A stretch of DNA of 53,925 bases from Acidimicrobiaceae bacterium (GTDB taxonomy: Bacteria; Actinomycetota; Acidimicrobiia; Acidimicrobiales; UBA8190), in NCBI GenBank assembly GCA_003151475.1, contig PLXQ01000018.1, forward strand, positions 64,001-117,925. The letters run 5' to 3'. Under the pieces are notes generated by a model that made no database searches, had not been told where the DNA came from, and saw only the letters and a list, made by a program, of their open reading frames with translations. How positions within the stretch are numbered: position 1 is the stretch's first letter; every line of letters begins with the position of its first letter. Both the position numbers and the translations under genes were made by a program. Shown here in pieces: positions 42,263 through 51,057 of this stretch.

Positions 42263-42578
42263 CTCAACCACCTCCTGGTACGAGCCTACGACGATGGTGT
42301 GAGAGACGGCAGGGCCAAAAGTCCCGACCCAGGGCCGCGCACGGGACCCTCGGACTTGCCATACACCGGACGATCTGGTCAGGCTCTGCCGCCCGCCACG
42401 GGTGGTCTTTCCTGTCCCGCTGGTCCTCGCGACCTGTGTGCGGATGACTTCATCGTCTTGACACCAACTCGGCCGGGGTGGCCGCGGGTACCGGTAGTAC
42501 GGTGAGACAGCGAGGGGTGACTCTCGAATTGATTGATCGAGCCCTCACGCGTCGCACATGCTTGTGGAGAGCATCGAC
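42263..42578. other. Promoter region of the tiny-gene pair and flank of the intron remnant
   Basis: About 315 bp. It contains the DosR-like box at 42310-42326 and a second degenerate copy (cgggaccctcggacttg, 42342-42358, 12 of 17 positions matching) 15 bp further upstream. The remainder has no gene. Confidence 0.55.
42310..42326. promoter_or_regulatory. DosR-type box upstream of the two tiny genes
   Basis: On the minus strand this reads CGGGACTTTTGGCCCTG, 16 of 17 positions identical to the site at 39058-39074. It ends 47 bp before the GTG at 42262. Mycobacterial DosR promoters typically carry such boxes, often in pairs, in the -45 to -70 region. Confidence 0.65.
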
Positions 42579-42965
42579 TCACAGCGGGGCTTTGAGCCAC
42601 CGTTCGATATAGAGCAGGATCCAACGTTCTTTGGTGTGGTGGGCAACAGCCTTGAGTAACAGATCATGAGGAACGCCGTCGAAGAAGGCACGGATGTCCA
42701 GATCGAGCACCCAGTCCTGCTTCCAGCAGCGCTTGCGAGCAATAGCCAGTGCGTCATGGGCACTTCGCCCCGAGCGATAGCCATAGCTGTTCGGATGGAA
42801 GATCGGCTCCAGCGTCACTTCGAGCAACATTGCTCGTGCAGTTTGGGCCACCCCGAGGGTCCGCACCCCCGCCCCATGATTCTTCGGTATCTCCACCGCC
42901 CGCACCGCTCCGGGCATGTAGCTGCCAGCGCTCATCCGGTTCCAGAGTTCGACCGAATTCGGTCG
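42579..42965 (-). pseudogene. Group II intron reverse transcriptase/maturase remnant
   Basis: The frame has LWNRMSAGSY, VRAVEIPKNHGAGVRTLGV, then EPIFHPNSYGYRSGRSAHDAL, DWVLDLDIRAFFDGVPHDLL and ERWILLYIERWLKAPL. These are RT motifs 0-3 of bacterial group II intron enzymes (LtrA-like). The segment between LGV and the EPIFHP block lacks about 15 residues (normally D-R-x-x-Q), and the protein stops right after the motif-3 helix, so the YADD catalytic motif, the maturase and the endonuclease domains are missing. Upstream sequence is joined at a 32-bp palindrome. Confidence 0.85.
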
Positions 42966-42973
42966 AACTCTGG
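42942..42973. repeat. Perfect 32-bp palindrome at the intron remnant junction
   Basis: The segment starts ccagagttcgaccgaatt and is its own reverse complement over all 32 bases, centred on an EcoRI-like gaattc. One arm is reverse-transcriptase coding sequence; the other is an inverted copy of it. It looks like the scar of an inversion or fold-back event. Confidence 0.9.
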
Positions 42974-43149
42974 TGTCAGCCGCCACGAGGAAGGGACCCC
43001 TGACGGGTAGTTCCGCCACCGTCATGGGACCACCCTTCCGCCAGTCATGGGACCACCCCTGAATCCACCACCTCCGGCCGGGGAACCACTCGGCTGGGCA
43101 CGTCCATCCACAACGGAAGGCGTGCCCCGTGACTTTCAGGGAGGTATCG

Positions 43150-43577
43150 GTGATCCAGGTCAAAGAGGTGTTACGCCGCTGGCTGCGCAAAGACGAGGGC
43201 TGCGCTCCGTGGCCCTCGGAGCCGGCGTCGACCGCAAGACGGCCCGGCGCTACATCGAGGCGGCAGAGGCCCTCGGGCTCGACCGTGACGGCGGTGAGAG
43301 CCAGCTCGCAGACGAGCTGATCGGCTCGGTCTGTGAGGCGGTGAGCCCGTCACGGCCCCACGGCCACGGGGCCTCCTGGGAGCTGCTCGCTACCCACGAG
43401 GACGACATCAAGGCCTGGGTGGAGAAGGACCTCACCGTGGCCAAGATCGGCGACCTGCTCGTCCGTCGTGGTGTCTGTGTCCCCGAGCGCACGCTGCAGC
43501 GGTTCTGCGCCGAGCGCTGCGGAGCCGGACAGCAGACGACGACGGTCCGGGTGGCCGACGGGGAACCGGGCGATTCC
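43150..43577 (+). pseudogene. istA: IS21-family transposase IstA, 5' fragment, frameshifted
   Basis: The GTG at 43150, with GGGAGG upstream, starts VIQVKEVLRRWLRKDEG. A missing base near 43200 then shifts the frame to GLRSVALGAGVDRKTARRYIEAAEALGL (helix-turn-helix), VKDLTVAKIGDLLVRRGV-like sequence and TVRVADGEPGD. The DDE catalytic core normally begins right after that point and is absent. The element cannot move by itself. Confidence 0.78.
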
Positions 43578-43582
43578 AGGAG

Positions 43583-43628
43583 CCCGCCCGTGCGTGTCCC
43601 AGGACCCCGCCCGTGCGTGTCCCAGGAC
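43583..43628. repeat. 23-bp tandem repeat, 2 copies (right end of IS21 remnant)
   Basis: cccgcccgtgcgtgtcccag plus gac is repeated head to tail at 43583-43605 and 43606-43628. Its 23-bp period equals that of the repeats at 43021-43058, supporting a terminal-repeat role. Confidence 0.85.
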
Positions 43629-43810
43629 CCCGCTACGGCCCGTAGGCGGCCCACAGGGGCCCGATCCCCGACCATCCCCGCCCGGTTGAGCCCAGAATCG
43701 GGTCCTCTCCCCCACCCGGCCGACTGCCTGCCGTGTCCGCTGCATGATCGGCCCGACGAACATGCCAATCGGTCACTGAGAAGCGAACGAAGCTCAGCCT
43801 GCCGAGCGGA

Positions 43811-44200
43811 TCAGCGAATACCTGTGTCGCAGGAGATGGCCGCACGGGTTGTGCCGTTGGCGCTCACGGTCACACTGACCGGCGAACAACGGGGAAGGAT
43901 GTTCGGTGTGACTGCGACGAGCGTGTAGGTGCCAGCACGAAGCTGAAGTTGATAGCGCCCGTTTCCGTCGGTCTGAGTAGAGGCGACGACCTTCCCGTGC
44001 GAGTTCGTCGCCTGAACGGTCGCCGAGACTGGGGCCGGTGGGCATGGATGGTTGGGGCGTTCCACGGGACACGTCGGCGTGGCCGTAACACGCCCCACCA
44101 ACTTCGCCGTTGGTGCCGCAGATGGGATCGTGCTGGAACCACAGGCCGTCAACGTCAGCGAGATCGCAGCAACAAGTGCGGGTAGCACAGCTTTGATCAT
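43811..44200 (-). CDS. Small lipoprotein with carboxypeptidase-regulatory-like fold
   Basis: A 129-residue lipoprotein. The signal ends with lipobox LTAC (SLTLTACGSS, Cys at about 20). The mature part is a transthyretin-like beta sandwich: SATVQATNSHGKVVASTQTD, then GRYQLQLRAGTYTLVAV, the classic carboxypeptidase D regulatory-like pattern G-x-Y-x-L-x-x-G-x-Y-x-L. Four Cys suggest two disulfides. It probably sits on the outside of the membrane. The ribosome-binding site is weak. It lies between the IS21 remnant and acs with no operon partner. Confidence 0.83.
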   Translation of the reverse strand: MIKAVLPALVAAISLTLTACGSSTIPSAAPTAKLVGRVTATPTCPVERPNHPCPPAPVSATVQATNSHGKVVASTQTDGNGRYQLQLRAGTYTLVAVTPNILPRCSPVSVTVSANGTTRAAISCDTGIR

Positions 44201-44586
44201 AGGCGTGGAGTCGCATTCACAGGTAGGGGTAGGAGCGTCTGAGGTTCAGGAGTTTCAGGAGTTCACAATGCGGTCTCCTGTGCCGGAGCCGGCAAAGACC
44301 TCGTCCTGTGTCAGAGACATAGTCAGCGCATGCTCTGATCGCTGGTGCTTTCCCAACGGGCCCCGAACGAGTTGCTCCAAGCCGCGGCGCGGAGTCAGCG
44401 CCGAGAAGTCAAGTATGGACCCTCACGGGAGTCGCGTGGCTTGGCGCCCCCGGGCGATGCCCAGACAGACATGATTTGTGCGACAGCCCTCGAGAGTGGG
44501 GACGTCGATCGATTCCGCCACTCGTCGCCGGTGCCTCGGCGCTCGGAGAGTTCCTGGTCAGCGCCAACCTTCTACTCTGATTCGGG
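44201..44586. other. Intergenic region, no recognisable gene
   Basis: About 385 bp between the lipoprotein start and the acs stop. Open frames here are Arg/Ser-rich without ribosome-binding sites. Promoter of the lipoprotein is presumably near 44210-44280. Confidence 0.55.
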
Positions 44587-46710
44587 TCACTCGACGCTTC
44601 CGAACGACTGGATCTCTTCAAGCTCCTCGCGCGAGAGCTCCCGAGGCACCTCACCGCGCGCCGCCTTTTCCTTCTGTACGTGATGGCGGATCACGTCAAC
44701 GATCTCCGGGTTGGCGAGGGTGGACGTGTCCCCGACGTCGGTGAAGTTCGAGATCCCAGCAATGACCCGACGCATGATCTTGCCCGAGCGGGTCTTCGGC
44801 AGGTCGGGGACGATCCAGACGTTCTTCGGGCGGGCGATCTTGCCGATCTCGGTGTCGATCGCCCTCGAGACCTTGGCGCTCATCTCCTCGCTGGCCTGGA
44901 CACCCGGCTTTAACGAAACGTACATCTCCACGGCCCGGCCGCGAATGTCGTCTATGACGGGAACGGCGGCGGCCTCGGCGACCTCATCGACCATGAGGCT
45001 CGCCGACTCAAGTTCTTTGGTCCCGAGGCGGTGCCCGGCGACGTTGATCACGTCGTCGACTCGGCCGAGGATCCGGAAGTAACCGTCGGCCGCTTGGACG
45101 GCTCCGTCGCCGGCGAAGTACGGCCAGTCTCGCCAGTCCTTGCTCTGCCTGTCCCGGCAGTATTTCGCGTAATAGGTGTCCACGAACTTCTCGGGCTGGC
45201 CCCATATCGTCTGGAAGATCCCGGGCCAGGGGTTACGGATGCACATGTTGCCGGCCCGACCGCTCCCGGCCAGCACCTCGTCACCGTTCTCGTCGTAGAT
45301 CACCGGGTAGATCCCGAGCACGCCAGGGCCGCAACTGCCGGGCTTCATCGCTTGCAGGGCGGGCAAGGTGCTGCCGAGGAAACCGCCGTTCTCCGTCTGC
45401 CACCAGGTGTCGACGATGACCGCTTCGCCCTTGCCGATCACCTCGTGATACCAGCGCCACACCTCTGGCTCGATCGGCTCGCCCACGGTCGTCATGTGCT
45501 TGAAGTGGTAGTCGTACTTCGCCGGCTCGTCCGGACCAACCTTGCGCAGCATGCGGACCGTGGTCGGCGAGGTGTGGAAGATGTCCACCCCAAGCCGCTG
45601 CGCAATCCGCCAGGGACGGCCCGGGTCCGGATAAGTCGGCACACCTTCGTACATCACGCTCGTCGTGCCCAACGCCAACGGACCGTAGACGATATAGGAG
45701 TGCCCGGTGATCCACCCGATGTCGGCGAAGCACCAGTAGGTGTCCTCTGGGTGGATGTCCTGGTAGTACTTGGAGGTACCCGCGACGTAGGCAAGATAGC
45801 CACCCGTGCTGTGTTCGCACCCCTTGGGCCGACCGGTCGTGCCACTGGTGTACATCAGGAATAGAGGGGCCTCGGCTGGCATCGAAACCGGCTCGACGAG
45901 CTTGTCCCGATAGTCGGGTAGCAACTCGTCCACGAAAAAATCCCGTCCCTCGACCATGGGGCTCTTCGACGCGTACTGGCCGGGGCGCCGTCGCCACACC
46001 AGCACCTTGTCGACCTCGCAGCCGAGGTCATGAGCCCTGGCGATCGCCTCGTCCGCCTTGACCTTGTGGTCGAGGAGCTCGCCGTTGCGGTAGAACCCAT
46101 CCATCGTCACCAGCACATGGCTATCCGCGTCGGCAATGCGCTCACCACAGGCCGCGCCGCTGAAGCCACCGAAGACCTGTGAATGGATTGCGCCGAGCCG
46201 GGCGCAGGCGAGCATTGCGACAGGTAACTCGGGGACCATCGGCAGATGGAAGGTCACCCGGTCCCCAATCTTCACACCGGCGAAATCCCGCAACAAGGCG
46301 GCGAACTCGTTGACCCGCTTGTACAGCTCCTGGTAGGTGATCGCCCGGGTCTCCTCCTCCTCCGGCTCGGGAACCCAAATCAGCGCCGCTTTGTTGGAAC
46401 TCGCCGCCAGATGACGGTCCACGCAGTTGAAGCTGGCGTTCAGACGACCGCCAACGAACCACTTCCAAAACGGCGGGTTGCTCGTGTCGAGCGTCGTGTG
46501 CCAGTACGCGTCCCAGCTGAGCAGGTCGGCGTACTCTTTAAAGCACTCCGGGAAGCGCTCCTCGCGGAACCTCTCGAAGATGCTCGGGTCACCAGCGTTC
46601 GCCTGAGCGATGAACTTGGCAGGAGGCTGGTAGTACTCTTCCTCACGCCAGTGGACGGCGATCTGCGCCTCGGAGACAGGCGTGTCTTGGGACTCCTCGT
46701 CCGTTTCCAT
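44587..46710 (-). CDS. acs: Acetyl-CoA synthetase (AMP-forming) or close acyl-CoA synthetase
   Basis: Activates acetate to acetyl-CoA with ATP and CoA. The 707-residue product has the adenylate-forming motifs: A3 MYTSGTTGRPKG, GWITGHSYIVYGPL (Acs-specific Trp-containing acetate pocket region), TWWQTENGG, RVDDVINVAGHRLGT and the C-terminal PKTRSGKIMRR, whose Lys is the site of regulatory acetylation in the family. ATG at 46710 with GGGAGG 7 bp upstream; the longer frame merely reads through the neighbouring gene. It lies 47 bp downstream of the acetate permease gene on the same strand, forming an acetate uptake and activation operon. Confidence 0.94.
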   Translation of the reverse strand: METDEESQDTPVSEAQIAVHWREEEYYQPPAKFIAQANAGDPSIFERFREERFPECFKEYADLLSWDAYWHTTLDTSNPPFWKWFVGGRLNASFNCVDRHLAASSNKAALIWVPEPEEEETRAITYQELYKRVNEFAALLRDFAGVKIGDRVTFHLPMVPELPVAMLACARLGAIHSQVFGGFSGAACGERIADADSHVLVTMDGFYRNGELLDHKVKADEAIARAHDLGCEVDKVLVWRRRPGQYASKSPMVEGRDFFVDELLPDYRDKLVEPVSMPAEAPLFLMYTSGTTGRPKGCEHSTGGYLAYVAGTSKYYQDIHPEDTYWCFADIGWITGHSYIVYGPLALGTTSVMYEGVPTYPDPGRPWRIAQRLGVDIFHTSPTTVRMLRKVGPDEPAKYDYHFKHMTTVGEPIEPEVWRWYHEVIGKGEAVIVDTWWQTENGGFLGSTLPALQAMKPGSCGPGVLGIYPVIYDENGDEVLAGSGRAGNMCIRNPWPGIFQTIWGQPEKFVDTYYAKYCRDRQSKDWRDWPYFAGDGAVQAADGYFRILGRVDDVINVAGHRLGTKELESASLMVDEVAEAAAVPVIDDIRGRAVEMYVSLKPGVQASEEMSAKVSRAIDTEIGKIARPKNVWIVPDLPKTRSGKIMRRVIAGISNFTDVGDTSTLANPEIVDVIRHHVQKEKAARGEVPRELSREELEEIQSFGSVE

Positions 46711-46757
46711 GCTTGAACCTCCCGCAGTTAACCTTTGAAACCTGACGGCTTGATCGA

Positions 46758-47387
46758 CTACGGGGCGAGCGGCAAGGTCGGGATCACCGGCTTCCTGAAC
46801 GTCTCGTTCACGACTCCAGCGAACGAGGCATACCAGGCCGCTGCCGCGGTGACCACACCGACCCAGCCCCCGGCCTTGGTCCAGCCCGAGCTCGACTCGA
46901 ACGCCCCGACCGTGAGGAGAACGAAGGTGACCGTCAGCGGCACGAACACGGCCACCACGGCCCCGCTCACCCGGAACGACGCGATCGTCATGTAGAAGGT
47001 GAAGATCGTCCAACCGAGGAGGAACACCCCCACCGCAACTGGGGCATCGCTCGGCTTGACGCCCGGGGCGACGAACTTCACGAACACGTAGTAGGCGATC
47101 CAGAAGCCGCCAAACGACGAGAAGGCCAGCGCACCAAACGTGTTCCTCCGGACGAACTCCCACATACCGGCGAGAAGCTGAACCCCACCGCCGTAGACGA
47201 GCGCAAGCGCCAAGGCCGCGTCCGCTCCCGGCCCCCACACGTTCGTATTGCCGATGCTCAACGCGAACGTCGTCATGGCGAATGCTGCCAACCCGAGGGG
47301 GGCAGGGTCGGCCACCCGGTGCACCGGAGCGACCCGTGCGCCACCTCCCGCAAGCGGCTCGGACAACGCTGCAGATTCCTGCGCCAT
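46758..47387 (-). CDS. Acetate uptake transporter (GPR1/FUN34/YaaH, SatP-like)
   Basis: Inner-membrane acetate/succinate channel-like permease of 209 residues with six helices. The N-terminal family signature ADPAPLGLAAFAMTTFALS (normally N-P-A-P-L-G-L) is present, and the first residue of it is Asp here instead of Asn. GGGVQLLAGMWEF and AFSSFGGFWIAYY are the usual second and third helix motifs. ATG at 47387 with GGGGAG. It precedes acs by 47 bp, so acetate entry and activation are linked. Confidence 0.92.
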   Translation of the reverse strand: MAQESAALSEPLAGGGARVAPVHRVADPAPLGLAAFAMTTFALSIGNTNVWGPGADAALALALVYGGGVQLLAGMWEFVRRNTFGALAFSSFGGFWIAYYVFVKFVAPGVKPSDAPVAVGVFLLGWTIFTFYMTIASFRVSGAVVAVFVPLTVTFVLLTVGAFESSSGWTKAGGWVGVVTAAAAWYASFAGVVNETFRKPVIPTLPLAP

Positions 47388-47477
47388 GTCGTCTCCCCTT
47401 TCAAAGGCAGCGCTCGCCAACAGACCGAGCCCGCAAACAGGAACCCTACTCCCGCTCAACAGACATTGCTCGCCCTA

Positions 47478-47493
47478 CTTGGCCTAAGCCAAG
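47478..47493. promoter_or_regulatory. Small inverted repeat upstream of the acetate permease
   Basis: cttggcctaagccaag forms a 6-bp perfect stem with a 4-base loop, about 90 bp upstream of the permease start. It could be an operator or a weak terminator of the upstream nitroreductase gene, which ends at 47603 on the same strand. Confidence 0.35.
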
Positions 47494-47602
47494 CGCTCCT
47501 CCAATCATCAAGGGGACCGATCGCAAAGTGCCGGACGAGCACGTCCAGGCCAAAGGACAAACGGTGGGCTGCCTGAAACCATCCGTCGATCACTGGGTCG
47601 TC

Positions 47603-48349
47603 TCAATCTTCGCCGTGAACTGCATACGTGTTGTGGTGCGTGAAGCGCTGAATCTCTCGGCGAACACGCAGGTATCGATCCGGTTCCACTGATGGGTACC
47701 CCAGACGGCACGCAAACGCGATGTCGATGTAATTGGGAATCGACAGGATCTTGCGCAGCTCATCTTCGACATGTTGGCTACTGAAGACGCTCATGATCTG
47801 CATCCCCACCCCCAACGTCTCGGCCGTAAGCCACATGTTCTGCATCACGCATCCCAGGCTCATGATGCCCAGGAAGTCACCTTCCGATGCCGGGGCCCGC
47901 TTGCGGGTGTCGTAAACGACGATCATCACTACTGGGCACGAGTGCATCGACGCGTCCAGAAGTTCGTGCTCGACGTCTGGTGTTTCCTCGGCTTCGCCAT
48001 CCAGGGATCGCCAGGAGGGGGGGAACATCGTGGCGATGAGCCCCGTACCCTTTCGGATTAGTTCTTCTTCGCTGAAGGAGAGCTGCGCGTAGTTCTCCCG
48101 AATGAAGCCCTCGGACGTGGCGCCGCGCACTCGACCGATCGCAGCGAGTCTTGCCTCGTCGTCGACAACGATGATCTCGAAGTTTTGCATGTTGTGCGCC
48201 GTGGGCGCCCAACGGGCCGCCTCGAGGATGGCCTCAACGTCGCCTTCGGCAAGGTGGTGCCCCGGATCGAATGGGACGCGTTCCGAATGGCGGTGACGGA
48301 TCAGCTCGCTTATCTGTGTGAACTCACCGATTCCGCTGGAGTCAGTCAT
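47603..48349 (-). CDS. Nitroreductase family protein
   Basis: FMN oxidoreductase of 248 residues. N-terminal RHRHSERVPFD is the R-x-S-x-R-x-F FMN-phosphate motif, followed by EAARWAPTAHNMQNFEIIVVDD (family A-P-S-x-x-N-x-Q-P). The C-terminal half has SLGCVMQNMWLTAETLGVGMQIMSVF, and ends with FACRLGYP. A long insertion of charged residues in the middle is common in nitroreductases of unknown substrate. It is on the same strand as the acs operon, 215 bp upstream of the permease. Two nitroreductases of this fold belong to the mycobacterial DosR regulon, so the location beside DosR-like boxes is notable. Confidence 0.92.
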   Translation of the reverse strand: MTDSSGIGEFTQISELIRHRHSERVPFDPGHHLAEGDVEAILEAARWAPTAHNMQNFEIIVVDDEARLAAIGRVRGATSEGFIRENYAQLSFSEEELIRKGTGLIATMFPPSWRSLDGEAEETPDVEHELLDASMHSCPVVMIVVYDTRKRAPASEGDFLGIMSLGCVMQNMWLTAETLGVGMQIMSVFSSQHVEDELRKILSIPNYIDIAFACRLGYPSVEPDRYLRVRREIQRFTHHNTYAVHGED

Positions 48350-48605
48350 GTCTACCCTCTCCTTCTGTGCGATCGCAGGTGGCGGGTTATGTGATCGTCC
48401 GTAGCGGGGTCGTGCCCAGGACGGCAGGGAATCGGACCGTAGAACTCGTCGTCATTTGGTATGCGACGCTGGCGCGCTCGAGCGGGATCTCCTCGACGAT
48501 CGGCGATGGTGATCATGTGGTCTTCACGCTTGATGCCTGGCTACGTGGCAGCGCCCTAGTGTGAATATGATTCGACGCGATCGCGACCAACCGACATGTC
48601 CATCC

Positions 48606-49934
48606 CTAACCGTCATTGACGTTTCGTACGCCGGCGGTGACGTAGTCCGTGAGCAATCGCAGACGCTCAGACACCGCCACCCCCGGCACGGTCGGTGCAC
48701 GTAGGACTCGGGCGGCCGGCGGCAGCCCGTCGAGGTCACGGGTCAGCCGAAGACGGGCGGCTTCGATGGTGTCAGGGGGTTCGACGCGGCATCCACCACG
48801 CATGACCGGGACGAGCAGTGGCTCGAACCCGGTGGGACCGGGTTCGTTGCGCGTCGCGAGCACATCCTCGTCGAACGGGAGACGGCGCCAGACTTGCTTG
48901 GCACCGGGCAGGGTGGCTTTGGCGACGGAGAGCTTGAGCACCGGGCGTTCTTCGAAGGCCACCAGCTTGTAGGCGCTGTCGAGCGAGGGGGCATCCGTGG
49001 ACACCCCCAAACGGGTGCCGACGCCAGCAGCGTCAATGGGGACATGGTTGACCCGGAACCGTTCGAGGTCGTACTCGTCCAACCCGCCGCTCACAAAGAT
49101 CCGCACTTCGGATAGGTCGACGTCGTCGAGCAAACGGCGCGTCTCTCGTGCGAGTTGTGCGAGGTTCCCACTATCGAGGCGGACCCCAACCGAGCCGGTG
49201 AGTCCGAGGTCGCGAATCACTGCAGCGGCAGTCTTCACACCTTCAAGGGTGTCGTAGGTGTCGACAAGGAACGTGATCGGCCCCGGAACGTCCTCGGCAA
49301 AGGCACGAAACGCCTCTGCCTCGGTCGGAAATGCTTCGATGTAGGAGTGCGCCATTGTGCCGGCCGCCTGGAGCCCAAACCGGCGGGCCGCCTCGACGTT
49401 GCTCGAGCCGACGAAGCCAGCGATGGCTGAGACCCGGGCGACGGCCATGCCCGCTTCCGTGCCATGGGTTCGGCGCAAGGCGAAGTCGACGAGCTCGATG
49501 TCACCGGCTGCGAGCCGGCAGCGGGTGGCCTTGGTGGCCAGTGCCGTCTGGAAAGTGACCTGGTTGAGCAGGTAGGTCTCGACCAGCTGCGCCTCAGCGA
49601 TGGGGGCGGTTACCTCAAGCAGCGGCTCGTTGGCCAGGACGACTCGTCCTTCGGGGACGGCATGGACGTCGCCGGTGAACCGCAAGGCACTGAACCTCTC
49701 GATGACGTCGACAGGGAACCCTGCGTTCTCAAGCCAGTCAAGATCCTCGGTACTGAAGGCGAAGGATTCGAGGTACCGGAGACAGTCCTCCAGCCCGGCG
49801 GCGACGAGGAACCCCCGATTCGTCGGAAGGCGGCGCACGAACAGGCTAAAGGTCGCCGGGCCAACCATGCCGCGCTGTAGGTAGCTGGAGGCCATCTTGA
49901 GCTCGTAAAGATCGGTGATAAGTGCGTTGCCCAT
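48606..49934 (-). CDS. pncB: Nicotinate phosphoribosyltransferase
   Basis: First step of the Preiss-Handler NAD salvage pathway: nicotinate plus PRPP gives nicotinate mononucleotide. The 442-residue protein starts ALITDLYELKMASSYLQRGM (the D-x-Y-x-x-x-M region), has FVRRLPTNRGFLVAAGLED, then DFALRRTHGTEAGM (active-site R-R-x-H-G) and GTMAHSYIEAF (G-T-x-A-H-S), VDTYDT, and FVSGGLDEYD. All are standard NAPRTase positions. It uses PRPP, which the prs gene 7 kb away makes. In mycobacteria, pncB2 lies beside the Rv0571c fusion gene in the DosR regulon. Confidence 0.94.
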   Translation of the reverse strand: MGNALITDLYELKMASSYLQRGMVGPATFSLFVRRLPTNRGFLVAAGLEDCLRYLESFAFSTEDLDWLENAGFPVDVIERFSALRFTGDVHAVPEGRVVLANEPLLEVTAPIAEAQLVETYLLNQVTFQTALATKATRCRLAAGDIELVDFALRRTHGTEAGMAVARVSAIAGFVGSSNVEAARRFGLQAAGTMAHSYIEAFPTEAEAFRAFAEDVPGPITFLVDTYDTLEGVKTAAAVIRDLGLTGSVGVRLDSGNLAQLARETRRLLDDVDLSEVRIFVSGGLDEYDLERFRVNHVPIDAAGVGTRLGVSTDAPSLDSAYKLVAFEERPVLKLSVAKATLPGAKQVWRRLPFDEDVLATRNEPGPTGFEPLLVPVMRGGCRVEPPDTIEAARLRLTRDLDGLPPAARVLRAPTVPGVAVSERLRLLTDYVTAGVRNVNDG

Positions 49935-50216
49935 GAGAACCCCTGTCCTGCCCCCGGTTCATCGGACCGGGTCACTGCCAAAGCCGGTCGCGGTACGGCA
50001 AAAATCATTGTGGTGAGCGACCCATCCGACCGCTCCAGGTTGGGTCACTCATGACTGTCCCGAGCACAACCGACATGGAGCGATCGGCTTGCGGGTACTG
50101 GCACAGCGGGAGGACCTCAGTGACCGTTACGATCCAGGTTGCGTAGATCGGCCAGGTTCAGGTACCCGTCGTGAGGCGCAGCGCTCTGGCGTTGCTCTTT
50201 TCGCATCATGGAGCGT

Positions 50217-50861
50217 CTACCCGTTCGGGTGATCGACGTCGACGGGCGGTAAGCCCTGAACCTCCTGCTTGGTGATGCTAAGCCGGATACCGTTGTCGAC
50301 CCCAGTCACGGCGCGGATCGGGATAGCGACTTCCTTGCGGCCCCAAAGGTGCCCCTCTTGAAGGAGCACGTGAGTAACGTGGTGATCGCCAGGGTCGACG
50401 ACCAGGCCTTGGACTCGTCCGATGGCGCCGTCCGTAGCATGGACTTGGTCGCCGCGGCGCACGGCGACCTCGCCCAAGGGGATTTTGTCAACGATGATGG
50501 GCTGCGAGACGCTTCCCGTACCCATACCCACACCCCCGCCCAGACCATAATAGGGCCAGGAGAGCGCCTGTCCCGGGCTGTAGCCCGCGTAGCTGCCGCT
50601 TCCCGGCAAGAACCGCGTCTCTTCCGCCCAGTCGAGCTTCTCGAACTCCGCCAGAGTGCAGCGGAGCCGGACCTCGTCGGATGTGGCGTCGACAAGATTG
50701 AGAGGAACAAGTCGGCCAATTCCTTTTCGGTGCTTCGGTTCAACCACGAGATGGGTGACTGTCCGAGCAATGGGGTCAACGACCACACGGGTCACCTCGC
50801 CACAGAGCCCATCGGTACAGCTGGCGTCAACTCCGATCGTGAACTTTGTCGTTTCTGCCAT
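50217..50861 (-). CDS. PRC-barrel domain protein
   Basis: A 214-residue cytosolic protein with two PRC-barrel units. The first reads GLCGEVTRVVVDPIARTVTHLVVEPK, then RLVPLNLV; the second GAIGRVQGLVVDPGDHHVTHVLLQEGHLWGRKEVAIPI. The pattern G-x-V-x-x-v-v-v-D-P-x-x-x-x-V-T-H-l-v-v is characteristic. A Gly/Tyr-rich hinge lies between them. PRC barrels mediate protein or RNA contacts and are frequent near stress-response genes. It stands divergent from the broken universal stress gene, 196 bp away. Confidence 0.9.
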   Translation of the reverse strand: MAETTKFTIGVDASCTDGLCGEVTRVVVDPIARTVTHLVVEPKHRKGIGRLVPLNLVDATSDEVRLRCTLAEFEKLDWAEETRFLPGSGSYAGYSPGQALSWPYYGLGGGVGMGTGSVSQPIIVDKIPLGEVAVRRGDQVHATDGAIGRVQGLVVDPGDHHVTHVLLQEGHLWGRKEVAIPIRAVTGVDNGIRLSITKQEVQGLPPVDVDHPNG

Positions 50862-51057
50862 ACCACCTACCTCGTTCCCTTGAACCCTATGGTGCCAACT
50901 CTTCTAGCGCCAGTGCCTTCGCACCTCGGGCGGACGGTTCGCCCGTGCGAGACGCCGACGCGTCCCGGATGACGATTTTGCGCAAGACTGCGTGGGAGGG
51001 CGCTGGACTGCGCCGAAGCGATCGCGGAACGGGCGCCTCGAGAAGCAAGGAGGCCAC

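Larger units (their letters stand above)
43011..43632 (+). mobile_element. Internally deleted IS21-type element
   Basis: Left side: two 23-25 bp repeats containing gtcatgggaccaccc at 43021 and 43044. Right side: two 23-bp repeats at 43583 and 43606 whose reverse complement contains GTCCTGGGAC, sharing 9 of 10 bases with the left core. IS21 elements carry such multiple terminal repeats at both ends. Only an istA 5' part lies between them; the rest of istA and istB are absent. The exact outer ends and target duplication were not identified. Confidence 0.6.

Noticed and set aside
43021..43058. GGGACC repeats as additional DosR boxes
   Set aside because: They lack the second half (G-C/T-CCC at the right distance) and are explained as IS21 terminal repeats.
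46711..47238. N-terminal extension of acs to 47238
   Set aside because: It only reads through the permease gene in another frame; the ATG at 46710 has a good Shine-Dalgarno sequence and the normal Acs N-terminus.
47508..47530. ggggaccgatcgcaaag upstream of the acetate permease as a DosR box
   Set aside because: Only the first half-site matches; the second half is absent.
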